From Candidatus Bathyarchaeota archaeon (lineage in GTDB: Archaea > Thermoproteota > Bathyarchaeia > Bathyarchaeales > Bathycorpusculaceae): a DNA stretch of 64,000 nt. The position numbers were made by a program, and so were the translations under genes. Of the stretch, positions 33,186 to 41,350 are shown piece by piece. The stretch's first letter is position 1, and every line of letters starts with the position of its first letter. The stretch lies in NCBI GenBank assembly GCA_029907545.1, contig JARYLR010000001.1, forward strand, positions 62,001 through 126,000, written 5' to 3'. The notes under the pieces are model-generated. The model was not told the origin of the DNA. It made no database searches and was given only the letters and a program-made list of their open reading frames with translations.

Positions 33186-33736
33186 GGCAACAGCAACCCC
33201 ATCACTACCTCATCACGGTATTTCCCATCCTCGCCAAGATAGGAAGCCTGCATTATCCCCTCTTTCTGGAAACCTAGCTTCTCATAAAGATGAACAGCAC
33301 GCTCGCTATCCGCTATAACATGCAACCCTAGTCTATGCATCCCTTCAGCCGCGGCAACTTCAACAAGCTTTCTAAGCATCGCAGTACCCAAACCGACATT
33401 GTGAAAGTCTTGATGAAGATAAATGATAAGATCCCCTGTACCTTTTCGCCGAGCGTGAGCATACTTCAAAATCTGTGCGTGCCCAACGATTTTCCCGTCA
33501 TAAACAGCCACGAGAACTATCAGGTTCTGGATGTTGCTAAGCCATCTTTCAATAATTTCCCTCGTGTACGGCGGCATCGCCCAACGCAAAGCTTCATCTG
33601 AAAGCGAAGCGTACATGTCAACGAGGCTTTCCTTATCTCCCATCTCAAATCTTCTTACGAGAACGGCTCTACCATCTTTCAACTTAACTTTAGGCAAACG
33701 GCAGTAACCTCTCAGACTTAAAGTGGAAAGCGTCAC
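33182..33736 (-). CDS. GNAT family N-acetyltransferase
   Basis: 184 aa. GNAT core: VRRFEMGDKESLVDMYASLS (beta1-alpha1), VAVYDGKIVGHAQI (beta4), LHQDFHNVGLGTAMLRKLVEVA (acetyl-CoA loop Q/RxxGxG/A type) and RAVHLYEKLGFQKEGIM (C-terminal). Substrate unknown. Starts 23 bp after the aIF5A stop on the same strand and is probably cotranscribed with it. Confidence 0.85.
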   Translation of the reverse strand: MTLSTLSLRGYCRLPKVKLKDGRAVLVRRFEMGDKESLVDMYASLSDEALRWAMPPYTREIIERWLSNIQNLIVLVAVYDGKIVGHAQILKYAHARRKGTGDLIIYLHQDFHNVGLGTAMLRKLVEVAAAEGMHRLGLHVIADSERAVHLYEKLGFQKEGIMQASYLGEDGKYRDEVVMGLLLP

Positions 33737-33759
33737 CGCCCTTCAAGGGGATTTGAAGC

Positions 33760-34152
33760 CTATTTCGTTCTCATAATCTTCATTTTGCCAAGAATTTTCC
33801 AATACTCGATCTCGGCACCGGGCGTAAGCTTTGCCTTCAGCTCTACATCCTCTGGAAACGGCGCGTCTAGATACTCGTACGTCTCCAAATCCATGATCAG
33901 CACGCCCATAGGGTTAACAGCAAAAATCTGCCCCATCCGCTTGTCGATAATCGGCACTTCAGCATTAAGGTCAACAGGCTTCACAATGCTTCTTTTCACG
34001 CCGTCAAAGACGCCGATGGCGACAATTCGCGCCTTAGCTGAACCATGCTTCCCTGGTTTGGATTTGGTTATGTCGACAATGTGGCAGGGTTCACCGTCAA
34101 CAATCATGTAGCCGCCGACGCGGAGACTTCCTACATCCACAGGTTTGCTCAT
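33760..34152 (-). CDS. eif5a: Translation initiation factor aIF5A
   Basis: 130 aa. The hypusination loop is TKSKPGKHGSAKARIV, with the modified lysine at about residue 35. The N-terminal SH3-like domain (GSLRVGGYMIVDGEPCHIVD) and C-terminal OB domain (IDKRMGQIFAVNPMGVLIMDLETYE) are complete. Binds the ribosomal E site and aids peptide-bond formation on difficult sequences. Deoxyhypusine synthase is not in this window. Confidence 0.96.
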   Translation of the reverse strand: MSKPVDVGSLRVGGYMIVDGEPCHIVDITKSKPGKHGSAKARIVAIGVFDGVKRSIVKPVDLNAEVPIIDKRMGQIFAVNPMGVLIMDLETYEYLDAPFPEDVELKAKLTPGAEIEYWKILGKMKIMRTK

Positions 34153-34202
34153 TGCGCATCATCTTTTTCTACGTTTGCTCTGTTCTTCTTCTGAACAACA
34201 TC

Positions 34203-34211
34203 CATATATAG
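34203..34211 (+). promoter_or_regulatory. TATA box of NAD kinase gene
   Basis: CATATATAG centred 26 bases before ATG 34233, so transcription would begin at or next to the start codon (leaderless). This favours ATG 34233 over the GTG at 34218. Confidence 0.6.
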
Positions 34212-34232
34212 ATTAAGGTGCCGCTAAATAGC

Positions 34233-35087
34233 ATGAGCCGTGAAAAAGTGTTCAAGAGCGCCGGTGTCGTCGCGCGTTTCGACAAAAAAGAGTCTCTAAA
34301 GCTTGCTAAAGAGCTCGTAGACCACCTCTATAAAAAAGGAGTAGAAGTCTATGTGGAGGACACTCTTCCCAGCGAACTGCACAAGCACGCAAAGGCTGTC
34401 CCACTTAGCCGAATGAAAACAGACTTCATAATCACCATAGGCGGAGACGGCACAATCCTTAGAACCTGCCTAGCGCTTCCGAAGCCGGAGCCCCCTATAC
34501 TGGCAATAAACATGAGCGTAAGAGGCTTCCTAACCGAGGCTGAACCAAAACAAGCTCTAGAAGTTGTAGAAAAATGTCTGCAGGGCGAGTACATAATTGA
34601 AAGATGCATGAAACTCGCAGCAGCTACAGAAGAAAACGAGTTCCCAGACGCACTAAACGAAGTTGTCGCAATAGCGGAGGAACCTACCAAGCTTCTTTAC
34701 ATGCGAATATTGAAGGACAAGGAACACATCGTAAACTGCCAAGCAGACGGCTTAATGGTCTCCACTCAAACAGGCTCCACAGGCTACTCGCTTTCCGCAG
34801 GAGGTCCTGTTCTAGATCCTGAAGTAAACTCCTTTGTTCTCACGCCGCTTTGCCCCCTGACGCCGTTTCACCCGATAGTTTTCCCAGCCAAAACAAGACT
34901 CACCATAGAGGTCGAGAAGCCGAAAAGAACACTGGTAATTATCGATGGACATCACCGTCAGCTTGTTAGCTCTGAGCCTTTAGAAATCGCTGTGACAAAG
35001 TCGAAGAACGTAACTTCGTTCATAAGGATGAAAGAGAATTTTTACCATCGTTTGAGGAGTCGGCTCCTTTTCAAAGGAAGCAGATGA
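34233..35087 (+). CDS. nadK: NAD kinase
   Basis: 284 aa from ATG 34233 (MSREKVFKSAGVV). Phosphorylates NAD to NADP. Motifs: TIGGDGTILRTCLALP (GGDG), PILAINMSVRGFLTE, DALNEVVAIAEEPTKLLY (NE/D motif) and DGLMVSTQTGSTGYSLSAGGP (Gly-rich). The promoter supports a leaderless message. Followed six bases later by nob1. Confidence 0.93.
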   Translation: MSREKVFKSAGVVARFDKKESLKLAKELVDHLYKKGVEVYVEDTLPSELHKHAKAVPLSRMKTDFIITIGGDGTILRTCLALPKPEPPILAINMSVRGFLTEAEPKQALEVVEKCLQGEYIIERCMKLAAATEENEFPDALNEVVAIAEEPTKLLYMRILKDKEHIVNCQADGLMVSTQTGSTGYSLSAGGPVLDPEVNSFVLTPLCPLTPFHPIVFPAKTRLTIEVEKPKRTLVIIDGHHRQLVSSEPLEIAVTKSKNVTSFIRMKENFYHRLRSRLLFKGSR

Positions 35088-35093
35088 GCACAC

Positions 35094-35624
35094 ATGGGTG
35101 AAAGCGGTAAGAAAGTCGTGGTTTTAGATGCTTCCGCATTCATTTCTGGTCTTGACCCCTTTTCCATAAGCCATGAACAGTACACGCCGCCAGCGGTACA
35201 GGAAGAATTAAAAGAGAAATCGATGGCGACCGTTAGACTTACAATGGCTTCGGAAAGCGGCAAGCTCAAAATAAGAGAGGCAGATCGAGGCTTCCTAGAG
35301 AAAGTCAAAGAATCCGCTGCGCTTGTCGGCGACGCCTTTTTTCTTTCAGAAGCAGACGTGCAGGTACTCGCGCTGGCGCTGGAACTCAAGTCTCAAGGCA
35401 TGTCCCCGCTAATCGCCACAGACGATTACTCGATACAAAACGTTGCCAATCAGCTTGGCATAAAATTCGCTTCCCTAGCTACTTTCGGAATCCGCCGCCG
35501 CCTCAACTGGATAAGATACTGCCCAGCTTGTGGAAAAAAGTATCAGGCAACATTCGCATCAAAAAACTGCACTATCTGCGGCACCATGCTGAAAAGGAAA
35601 GCGTTAAGAAAGCGCGCGGCATGA
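35094..35624 (+). CDS. nob1: Endoribonuclease Nob1 (PIN domain plus zinc ribbon)
   Basis: 176 aa. The PIN domain has acidic residues in VVVLDASAFISG, VGDAFFLSEADVQVLALALEL and PLIATDDYSIQNVA. A zinc ribbon follows (YCPACGKKY and CTICGTML). Nob1 matures the 3' end of 16S rRNA. Intact catalytic Asp residues are visible. It lies between nadK and a pyruvate-kinase-C-like gene on the same strand. Confidence 0.94.
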   Translation: MGESGKKVVVLDASAFISGLDPFSISHEQYTPPAVQEELKEKSMATVRLTMASESGKLKIREADRGFLEKVKESAALVGDAFFLSEADVQVLALALELKSQGMSPLIATDDYSIQNVANQLGIKFASLATFGIRRRLNWIRYCPACGKKYQATFASKNCTICGTMLKRKALRKRAA

Positions 35625-35647
35625 ACTAGGTTGCAGGCGAGACACAA

Positions 35648-36223
35648 ATGAGCCTAGTCAAAAGAAGAACGAGCTACTTCAAGCACGCAGGTAAAGAAAA
35701 CACAGATGCACTTCTATCCCTTGTCAAGGAATATGCAGAGAAAGAGGAGATACATGACATTGTGGTCGCGTCAACAACAGGCAGCACAGGAGCTAAAGCG
35801 TCAAAAACATTCAAAGGACTTAACACCGTCGTTGTTACCCACTGTTTCGGCTTCCAAGAATCTGGGAAAACAGAACTCCAAGATCAGTACAAGAAAGAAA
35901 TCTTGAAAAATGGAGCCAAAATCTTCACTGGAACACACAGCCTAAGCAGCGCGGAACGCGCCATCCGCAAGAGCCTAGGCACAGTTCAAAGCCTCGAGCT
36001 TATTGCCCACACATTGAGACTTATGGGGGAAGGAACCAAGGTCTGTGTCGAGATCACGCTTATGGCTGCCGATGCCGGCTTGATCCCCGCTGACAAGGAC
36101 ATCGTGGCAATCGGGGGAACAGGGAGAGGCGCAGACACGGCGTTAAGAATAAAGCCGGCAAACTCGGCGAGATTCTTTGACTTGAAGATAAGAGAAGTCA
36201 TAGCAAAACCACTTGAATTCTAG
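35648..36223 (+). CDS. Stand-alone pyruvate-kinase C-terminal-like domain protein
   Basis: 191 aa resembling the C-terminal alpha/beta domain of pyruvate kinase without the catalytic barrel. Signature: DIVVASTTGSTGAKASKTFKGLNTVVVTHCFGF, GTHSLSSAERAIRKSLGT and IAIGGTGRGADTALRIKPANS. The family is widespread in archaea and uncharacterised. It may bind a phosphorylated effector. It cannot be a pyruvate kinase on its own. Confidence 0.85.
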   Translation: MSLVKRRTSYFKHAGKENTDALLSLVKEYAEKEEIHDIVVASTTGSTGAKASKTFKGLNTVVVTHCFGFQESGKTELQDQYKKEILKNGAKIFTGTHSLSSAERAIRKSLGTVQSLELIAHTLRLMGEGTKVCVEITLMAADAGLIPADKDIVAIGGTGRGADTALRIKPANSARFFDLKIREVIAKPLEF

Positions 36224-36238
36224 ACGCAGCAGTGAACA

Positions 36239-36258
36239 GCAAAAGACCTGTCTTTTGC
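36239..36258. terminator. Perfect inverted repeat between convergent genes
   Basis: GCAAAAGAC (36239-36247), CT, GTCTTTTGC (36250-36258): nine-base arms with a two-base centre, located between the convergent PK-C-like and GNAT genes. It could be a bidirectional transcription end or a protein-binding site. The loop is too short for a good RNA hairpin. Confidence 0.35.
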
Positions 36259-36277
36259 AGAGAAGGCGTTTATTCTA

Positions 36278-36706
36278 TTAGACTTCGTTGCTTTCGCGCT
36301 TGCTAAAGTAGGTAATGTCGCGATGCTCAACGTAACCGCATTTTCTGAAAAGTTCTTTAGAGATCATGTTCCAATTCTCTATGTGAACCGCGAAAACCTT
36401 TATGCCTGACTCCTTTAGCACCTGCTCAGCCTCGGCGATCAAAGCTTTCGCAATGCCACGGCGCCTAAACTCGGGGTCAACAGCCAGACGGTTAATCCAG
36501 CCTCTCCGCATATCACTACTCAAAACAACAGCGCCCACCAAACGGTCACCCTCAAAAACTCCCAAGAAGAACTGAGGGTTCGCAGCCATTTGTGCTGCAA
36601 TTTCCTCTTTGCTATCTCGTCCTCTCGCCTTGTAAGGCAGTTTCGCCTTTTCCCACAGCCCTACCAAAGCTTCATAGTCAGCAATAGATAACCTGCGAAT
36701 CTTCAT
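36278..36706 (-). CDS. GNAT family N-acetyltransferase
   Basis: 142 aa. MKIRRLSIADYEALVGLWEKA (beta1-alpha1), RLVGAVVLSSDMRRGWINRLAVDPEFRRRGIAKALIAEAEQVL (beta4 and acetyl-CoA loop RRRGIA) and LFRKCGYVEHRDI (C-terminal). Precedes no obvious substrate gene; it starts 14 bp after the class III aminotransferase stop and may be cotranscribed with it. Confidence 0.87.
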   Translation of the reverse strand: MKIRRLSIADYEALVGLWEKAKLPYKARGRDSKEEIAAQMAANPQFFLGVFEGDRLVGAVVLSSDMRRGWINRLAVDPEFRRRGIAKALIAEAEQVLKESGIKVFAVHIENWNMISKELFRKCGYVEHRDITYFSKRESNEV

Positions 36707-36720
36707 CTCAGAACACTTGG

Positions 36721-38064
36721 TTAGGTTTCCTTTGAAACCTCTTTAGCCACATCTTCAATTATGTCGAGAGCAGAGTCCACAAGCTCTCTGGAGATTACCA
36801 GCGGCGGCGCAATGCGGATTGTCGAGACCCCACATGTGATTACGTTGATCCCTCGTTTCCACGACCGCATCATGATCTCGCTTGCCTTTTGAGGCGCAGG
36901 CTTCTTGCTCTCTTTGCTTTCCACAATCTCCATCCCAATCATCAGCCCCTTGCCTCTTACGTCGCCAACTATCCCACAGCCTTCTTTAAACTCTCCAAGC
37001 CTCTTAAGGATATACGCGCCTTGCTTGGATGCATTTTCCAAAAGTTTTTCTTCCTTTATAGTCTCTATCACAGCAAGCGCAGCCACACAAGAAAGTGGGT
37101 TGCCACCGAAAGTGCTTGCGTGCGAGCCCGCTGTCCAGTCCATGATGCTTGCTTTAGCAACAGTTGCACCCAACGGCAACCCGGAAGCTAAAGCCTTGGA
37201 TGTACAAAGAATATCAGGCTCAACCCCCCAGTGCTCGATCGCAAACCATTTGCCTGATCTGCCCATGCCCGCCTGCACTTCATCATCAATAAGTAACAAT
37301 CCATACTTGTCAGCCAGCTTTTTCAGCCGCTGGAAATACTCCGGTGGAGGCACAACGTAGCCGCCTTCACCTTGAATCGGTTCCAAAACAATTGCCGCAG
37401 TATCTTCAGGGGGCACATACTTCTGCAAAACATACTCGTCAATAAAGTCCACGCACCAGTAATGGCATTCAGGATAGCTGAGCTTGAAAGGACACCGATA
37501 GCAGTAAGGATAAGGAACATGGTGAACGCCGGGCATTAGCGGGAAGAAATAGCGTCTCTGAGCTAGCTTGCTCGCAGTAATGGACAGGGCACCTATGGTG
37601 CGCCCGTGAAAGGCACCGACAAAGCCTATGAACAGCTGCTTGCGAGTGTGCCATTTCGCAATTTTGATAGCAGCCTCAATTGCCTCGGCGCCACTGTTTC
37701 CAAAATAGGCTTTCTTTGCAAAAGTGCCGGGAGTGATTTCAGATAACTTGGCTGCTGTATTGATTACTTCGTTGTAGAAGAAGTCTGTGTTTGAATAGTG
37801 CAGAAAACGTTCGCATTGATTCTTTATGGCGGCAATCACTTTCGGATGGTTGTGACCAACATTCAGACACACTAAGCCCGAGTTGAAGTCAATATACTCG
37901 TTTCCATCAATGTCTTTGACTATGCATCCTTTTCCGGACTCCACGACAAGAGGATAAAAGCGCCCATACGAAGGCGAAATCAATCGCTCATCTTCTTTAA
38001 CCACTTCCCTTGCCTTTGGACCCGGAGGAGTAACAACTATCTTTGGATACTTATCCATACACAT
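36721..38064 (-). CDS. Class III PLP-dependent aminotransferase (ornithine/acetylornithine/GABA or amino-acid racemase-like)
   Basis: 447 aa. Cofactor motifs: NSGAEAIEAAIKIAKWHT, GAFHGRTIGALSIT, LIDDEVQAGMGRSGKWFAIEHWG and the PLP lysine in CTSKALASGLPLGATVAKA. An insertion with PYPYCYRCPFKLSYPECHYWC resembles the group of archaeal omega-aminotransferases and broad-substrate racemases. Specificity cannot be assigned. A minus-strand TATA (ATATATAAA, about 38100-38108) lies before the start. Confidence 0.88.
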   Translation of the reverse strand: MCMDKYPKIVVTPPGPKAREVVKEDERLISPSYGRFYPLVVESGKGCIVKDIDGNEYIDFNSGLVCLNVGHNHPKVIAAIKNQCERFLHYSNTDFFYNEVINTAAKLSEITPGTFAKKAYFGNSGAEAIEAAIKIAKWHTRKQLFIGFVGAFHGRTIGALSITASKLAQRRYFFPLMPGVHHVPYPYCYRCPFKLSYPECHYWCVDFIDEYVLQKYVPPEDTAAIVLEPIQGEGGYVVPPPEYFQRLKKLADKYGLLLIDDEVQAGMGRSGKWFAIEHWGVEPDILCTSKALASGLPLGATVAKASIMDWTAGSHASTFGGNPLSCVAALAVIETIKEEKLLENASKQGAYILKRLGEFKEGCGIVGDVRGKGLMIGMEIVESKESKKPAPQKASEIMMRSWKRGINVITCGVSTIRIAPPLVISRELVDSALDIIEDVAKEVSKET

Positions 38065-38193
38065 CGCCTCAAAGAGAATTCAACGATTAGAAAAGACGGT
38101 TTTATATATCTAACTATGCTGATTGCTTGAAAGCATCAAGAAAAGCAGAGATTAAGCGAATCTGCGGCTGGTGACCTAGAGAAATTGCTCTTT

Positions 38194-38529
38194 TTAAGGT
38201 TTGGCAAGCGTGATTTCAACGGCTGAAACGTTTGACTTTCTGCCTTGCTCCCTTGCCACTTCCTCAGTGCTGATCGCTATTCCTTCAATTTGAAGGTTTT
38301 TGGCAAACGAACGTTTCAACACTTCAACCGTATCAACCGCTCTGCAGATCGCGCGCCCTCTAGCCTTCAAAACCAGTTTTTGTGCACCAGAGTTCAGATG
38401 CGTCATACATGCGAGAACATAGTTCATCACAGGTTTCTTCCCTATGTACAGCGCGTTCTCGGAGACTTCTAGGTTTTGAGAAGCTTTCTCTTTTTGCATG
38501 TTTGGCTTTTTTCGTTTTTCATTCGGCAT
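38194..38529 (-). CDS. albA: Alba chromatin protein
   Basis: 111 aa with a basic N-terminal extension (KRKKPNMQKEKASQN). The Alba core is NALYIGKKPVMNYVLACMTHL (DNA-binding lysine pair, residues 30-31 region), LKARGRAICRAVDTVEVLKRSF and the C-terminal VSAVEITLAKP. Binds DNA and RNA as dimers and compacts the chromosome. Lies alone downstream of the kor operon. Confidence 0.94.
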   Translation of the reverse strand: MPNEKRKKPNMQKEKASQNLEVSENALYIGKKPVMNYVLACMTHLNSGAQKLVLKARGRAICRAVDTVEVLKRSFAKNLQIEGIAISTEEVAREQGRKSNVSAVEITLAKP

Positions 38530-38634
38530 GTTTCAAGTTCTCCTTGTTCAATGCTTTTTCTATTCTATGTACCGCGAGGCAGAGTATCACGGAATAGAGC
38601 TTATATGTTTCTGTATAGTGAGCGAAAAGACGCA

Positions 38635-39213
38635 TCACTTTGTTTTGAGGCATTTTTCTTGAACAAATTTCATTCCTTCTTCGAAGGCAAGCATGTTTGC
38701 CTCTAAGAACTCTCTCTTTGCTCCAAAAAGCTCTTCCAAGCCTTTGTTAATGCTCTCCTTGGACACGATGTTTGTGCATGCAACATACGCGCCCAACATC
38801 ACCATGTTTGCTGCTTTTTCATTGCCAACTCTGGAAGCAATTTCGTTTGCTGGAATAAAAGTTGCTTGAACGTCCTTTCGTGTTGCTGAACGTGTAACAA
38901 ATGAGCTGTTGGCTAAAAGCAAGCCGTCGCTCTGCAGCTTCGGCTCGAAGGCTTCAATGGATGGGTTATTCATGACAATAACGGCGCGTGGGCGAGGAAT
39001 AAGGGGCGAGCCTATTTCTTCGTCTGAAACAACCACAGTACAGTTAGCGGTTCCACCACGCATTTCGGGACCATACGAAGGAATCCATGTCACGTGTTTG
39101 CCTTCTTTCATCGCGCTGTAGGCAAGCAGTTTACCGATAAACATGAGCCCTTGTCCGCCGAACCCAGCCATTATCACGTCTTCATAGATCCCTTTCACTT
39201 TTCCCTTTTCCAC
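38635..39213 (-). CDS. korC: 2-oxoacid:ferredoxin oxidoreductase gamma subunit (KorC)
   Basis: 192 aa. VIMAGFGGQGLMFIGKLLAYSAMKEGKHVTWIPSYGPEMRGGTANC is diagnostic of the gamma subunit, which binds CoA. Follows korB by two bases at the end of korDABC. Gene order D-A-B-C is that of methanogen 2-oxoglutarate oxidoreductase, which makes succinyl-CoA; a branched-chain 2-oxoacid specificity cannot be excluded. Confidence 0.92.
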   Translation of the reverse strand: MEKGKVKGIYEDVIMAGFGGQGLMFIGKLLAYSAMKEGKHVTWIPSYGPEMRGGTANCTVVVSDEEIGSPLIPRPRAVIVMNNPSIEAFEPKLQSDGLLLANSSFVTRSATRKDVQATFIPANEIASRVGNEKAANMVMLGAYVACTNIVSKESINKGLEELFGAKREFLEANMLAFEEGMKFVQEKCLKTK

Positions 39214-39215
39214 AT

Positions 39216-39959
39216 TTACTCCTCCTTTGGAACCTTAAACTCGCCTAACGGATAATAAAGCGCCATCTTCTCATCAACCCACTTCACAGACTCGAAAGGA
39301 GTCATATGCCAATTCGTGGGACACTGCGATAGAACTTCCACAAGAGAGTAGCCCAGACCCCTCATCTGTGTTTCAAAGGCTTTCCTTATAGCTTTCTTGG
39401 CTTGAACAACATTCTTGGGACTGCTTACGCTGACGCGGGCAACATAGGCTGCGCCTGGAAGAGTAGCCACGATCTCGCACATTCTAATTGGAAACCCCGC
39501 AGTTTCCGGCTTTCTGCCAGCAGGAGTGGTTGTGCTCTTCTGTCCTATAAGCGTTGTAGGCGCCATCTGCCCCGCAGTCATTCCATAAATCGCGTTGTTA
39601 ACGAAAACTGTTGTGATTTTTTCTCCACGCGCAGCAACATGTATCGCTTCAGCAGTACCGATTGCTGCAAAGTCGCCGTCTCCTTGATAGGTAAACACGA
39701 CAAGATCAGGGTGCACCCGTTTGCATCCCGTAGCGATAGCGGGCGCGCGTCCATGCGCCGCCTCATAGCAATCAACATCAAGATAGTTATAAAGCAACAC
39801 CGCGCAGCCGACAGGAGCCACTGCCACAGTCTTTTCGCGAATCTCAAGTTCATCAATAACTTCCGCCACAAGCCTATGAATAATACCGTGACCGCATCCC
39901 GGACAGTAATGTGTGGCAACTGGAAACAGCGATTTAGGTCTTTCATAAACAACTTCCAT
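39216..39959 (-). CDS. korB: 2-oxoacid:ferredoxin oxidoreductase beta subunit (KorB)
   Basis: 247 aa from ATG 39959, one base after the korA stop (TAGCATG); the longer frame upstream runs inside korA. Carries thiamine diphosphate: [56 protein letters not shown] (GDG..N motif) and [22 protein letters not shown] supplies the cofactor pocket. Expected to work in a complex with KorA, C and D. Confidence 0.93.
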   Translation of the reverse strand: MEVVYERPKSLFPVATHYCPGCGHGIIHRLVAEVIDELEIREKTVAVAPVGCAVLLYNYLDVDCYEAAHGRAPAIATGCKRVHPDLVVFTYQGDGDFAAIGTAEAIHVAARGEKITTVFVNNAIYGMTAGQMAPTTLIGQKSTTTPAGRKPETAGFPIRMCEIVATLPGAAYVARVSVSSPKNVVQAKKAIRKAFETQMRGLGYSLVEVLSQCPTNWHMTPFESVKWVDEKMALYYPLGEFKVPKEE

Positions 39960-39960
39960 G

Positions 39961-41022
39961 CTACCCACTCTCCTTAGCGGTCTTTTCCACCTCACGCACT
40001 ATCTCATCATAGCCAGGTACAACGCCGCCTACTCTGCTGTAGAAGTTTACCTTGGTTTTGCCGCAGACAGCCAGCTGAACATCCTGAAACATCTGCCCGA
40101 GACTCATTTCAACGACCAGTATCTTTTTCCCGCTTTCTGCTACCTTGGCAAACTGCTGATAGGGGAACGGGTAGAGAGAGATCGGCCTCAGAAGCCCAGC
40201 TTTAACGCCATTTTCGCGTAGAAGTTTAATAGCGGTCTTTGCGATACGGGCAACAGTGCCGTAGGCTCCAATTACCACGTCAGCATCATCAACCATAAAA
40301 GACTCAAACCTCACCTCATTCTTAACCGCTTCACCTAGTTTATGTGCAATAGCCAAGTTACGCTTTTCAAGAACAGGCGGATCCAAGTAAAGCGTCTTAA
40401 TCAGGTGACGAGGCCGGTTTCTAGCTCCATCAAGGTTCCATTCCTTCTTTGAAAACTCGGTCTTCGCAGGCGGCGGAAACTCCACGGGCTCCATCATCTG
40501 CCCCATGTTGCCGTCTCCCAAAACCATCACGGGATTGCGATACTTGTCTGCAAGATCAAAGGCAAGCATGGTAAGGTTCACTGCTTCCTGAGCCGTGTGA
40601 GGGGCAAGAACTAGCAGATGATAATCACCATGTCCTCCGCCTTTTGTCGCTTGGAAGTAGTCTGCCTGCGATGGATGGATGCCGCCCAGTCCAGGTCCAC
40701 CTCGCATCATGTTGACAATGACGCATGGAAGCTCTGCCGCTGCAATGTAGGAGATTCCTTCCTGCATAAGGCTGATGCCTGGACTTGATGAAGAGGTCAT
40801 TACTCTTGCGCCTGTTCCGGCAGCGCCAAAGGTCATGTATATGGCGGCCACTTCGCTTTCTGCCTGAAGGAATGTGCCGCCGACCTCTGGAAGCCTCATT
40901 GACATGTATTCGCAGATCTCGTTTTGCGGGGTTATGGGGTAGCCGAAATAGAAGCGGCAGCCTGCTTGAATTGCAGCTTCGGCGATTGCTTCGTTTCCAG
41001 CCATAAACCTCTTTTCGGTCAC
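39961..41022 (-). CDS. korA: 2-oxoacid:ferredoxin oxidoreductase alpha subunit (KorA)
   Basis: 353 aa. [66 protein letters not shown] and [29 protein letters not shown] are classic alpha-subunit signatures. Start overlaps the korD stop by four bases (ATGA). Forms the active site with KorB; physiological partner is ferredoxin. Confidence 0.94.
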   Translation of the reverse strand: MTEKRFMAGNEAIAEAAIQAGCRFYFGYPITPQNEICEYMSMRLPEVGGTFLQAESEVAAIYMTFGAAGTGARVMTSSSSPGISLMQEGISYIAAAELPCVIVNMMRGGPGLGGIHPSQADYFQATKGGGHGDYHLLVLAPHTAQEAVNLTMLAFDLADKYRNPVMVLGDGNMGQMMEPVEFPPPAKTEFSKKEWNLDGARNRPRHLIKTLYLDPPVLEKRNLAIAHKLGEAVKNEVRFESFMVDDADVVIGAYGTVARIAKTAIKLLRENGVKAGLLRPISLYPFPYQQFAKVAESGKKILVVEMSLGQMFQDVQLAVCGKTKVNFYSRVGGVVPGYDEIVREVEKTAKESG

Positions 41023-41264
41023 TTTTTTTCGCCTCCAGCTTTCCGATCTCTAAAAACCTGAATCGCAACGTCCGGGCAAATCAGCGCGCATAGACCACAT
41101 CCAGTGCACTTGCCCTCGGCGTCAACAAACTCGGCTGGATGATAGCTGGTTTTGCTTACATGCTTCGCTGTTTTCAAAAGTTTCTGAGGGCACGCATTGA
41201 CACAGAGGGCGCACCCTTTGCAGAAATCTTCGTTAATGACTATTTTACCCGTCATCTCACCCAC
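41019..41264 (-). CDS. korD: 2-oxoacid:ferredoxin oxidoreductase delta subunit (2x 4Fe-4S ferredoxin, KorD)
   Basis: 81 aa with two cluster motifs: CKGCALCVNACPQ and CTGCGLCALICPD, both CxxCxxCxxxCP. It shuttles electrons from the TPP site to external ferredoxin. First gene of korDABC, overlapping korA by four bases. Confidence 0.93.
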   Translation of the reverse strand: MGEMTGKIVINEDFCKGCALCVNACPQKLLKTAKHVSKTSYHPAEFVDAEGKCTGCGLCALICPDVAIQVFRDRKAGGEKK

Positions 41265-41350
41265 CAGATCAACATGATTGCTTACCGCAGAGGCGCTGGC
41301 TAAGATGTGCAGATGTTAGTATCAGAAACCTCTGCAATATTAATGTTGGC

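Noticed and set aside
39978-40221. Plus-strand frames antisense to korA and korB
   Set aside because: Complement of well-supported genes; no start signals and no protein-like composition.
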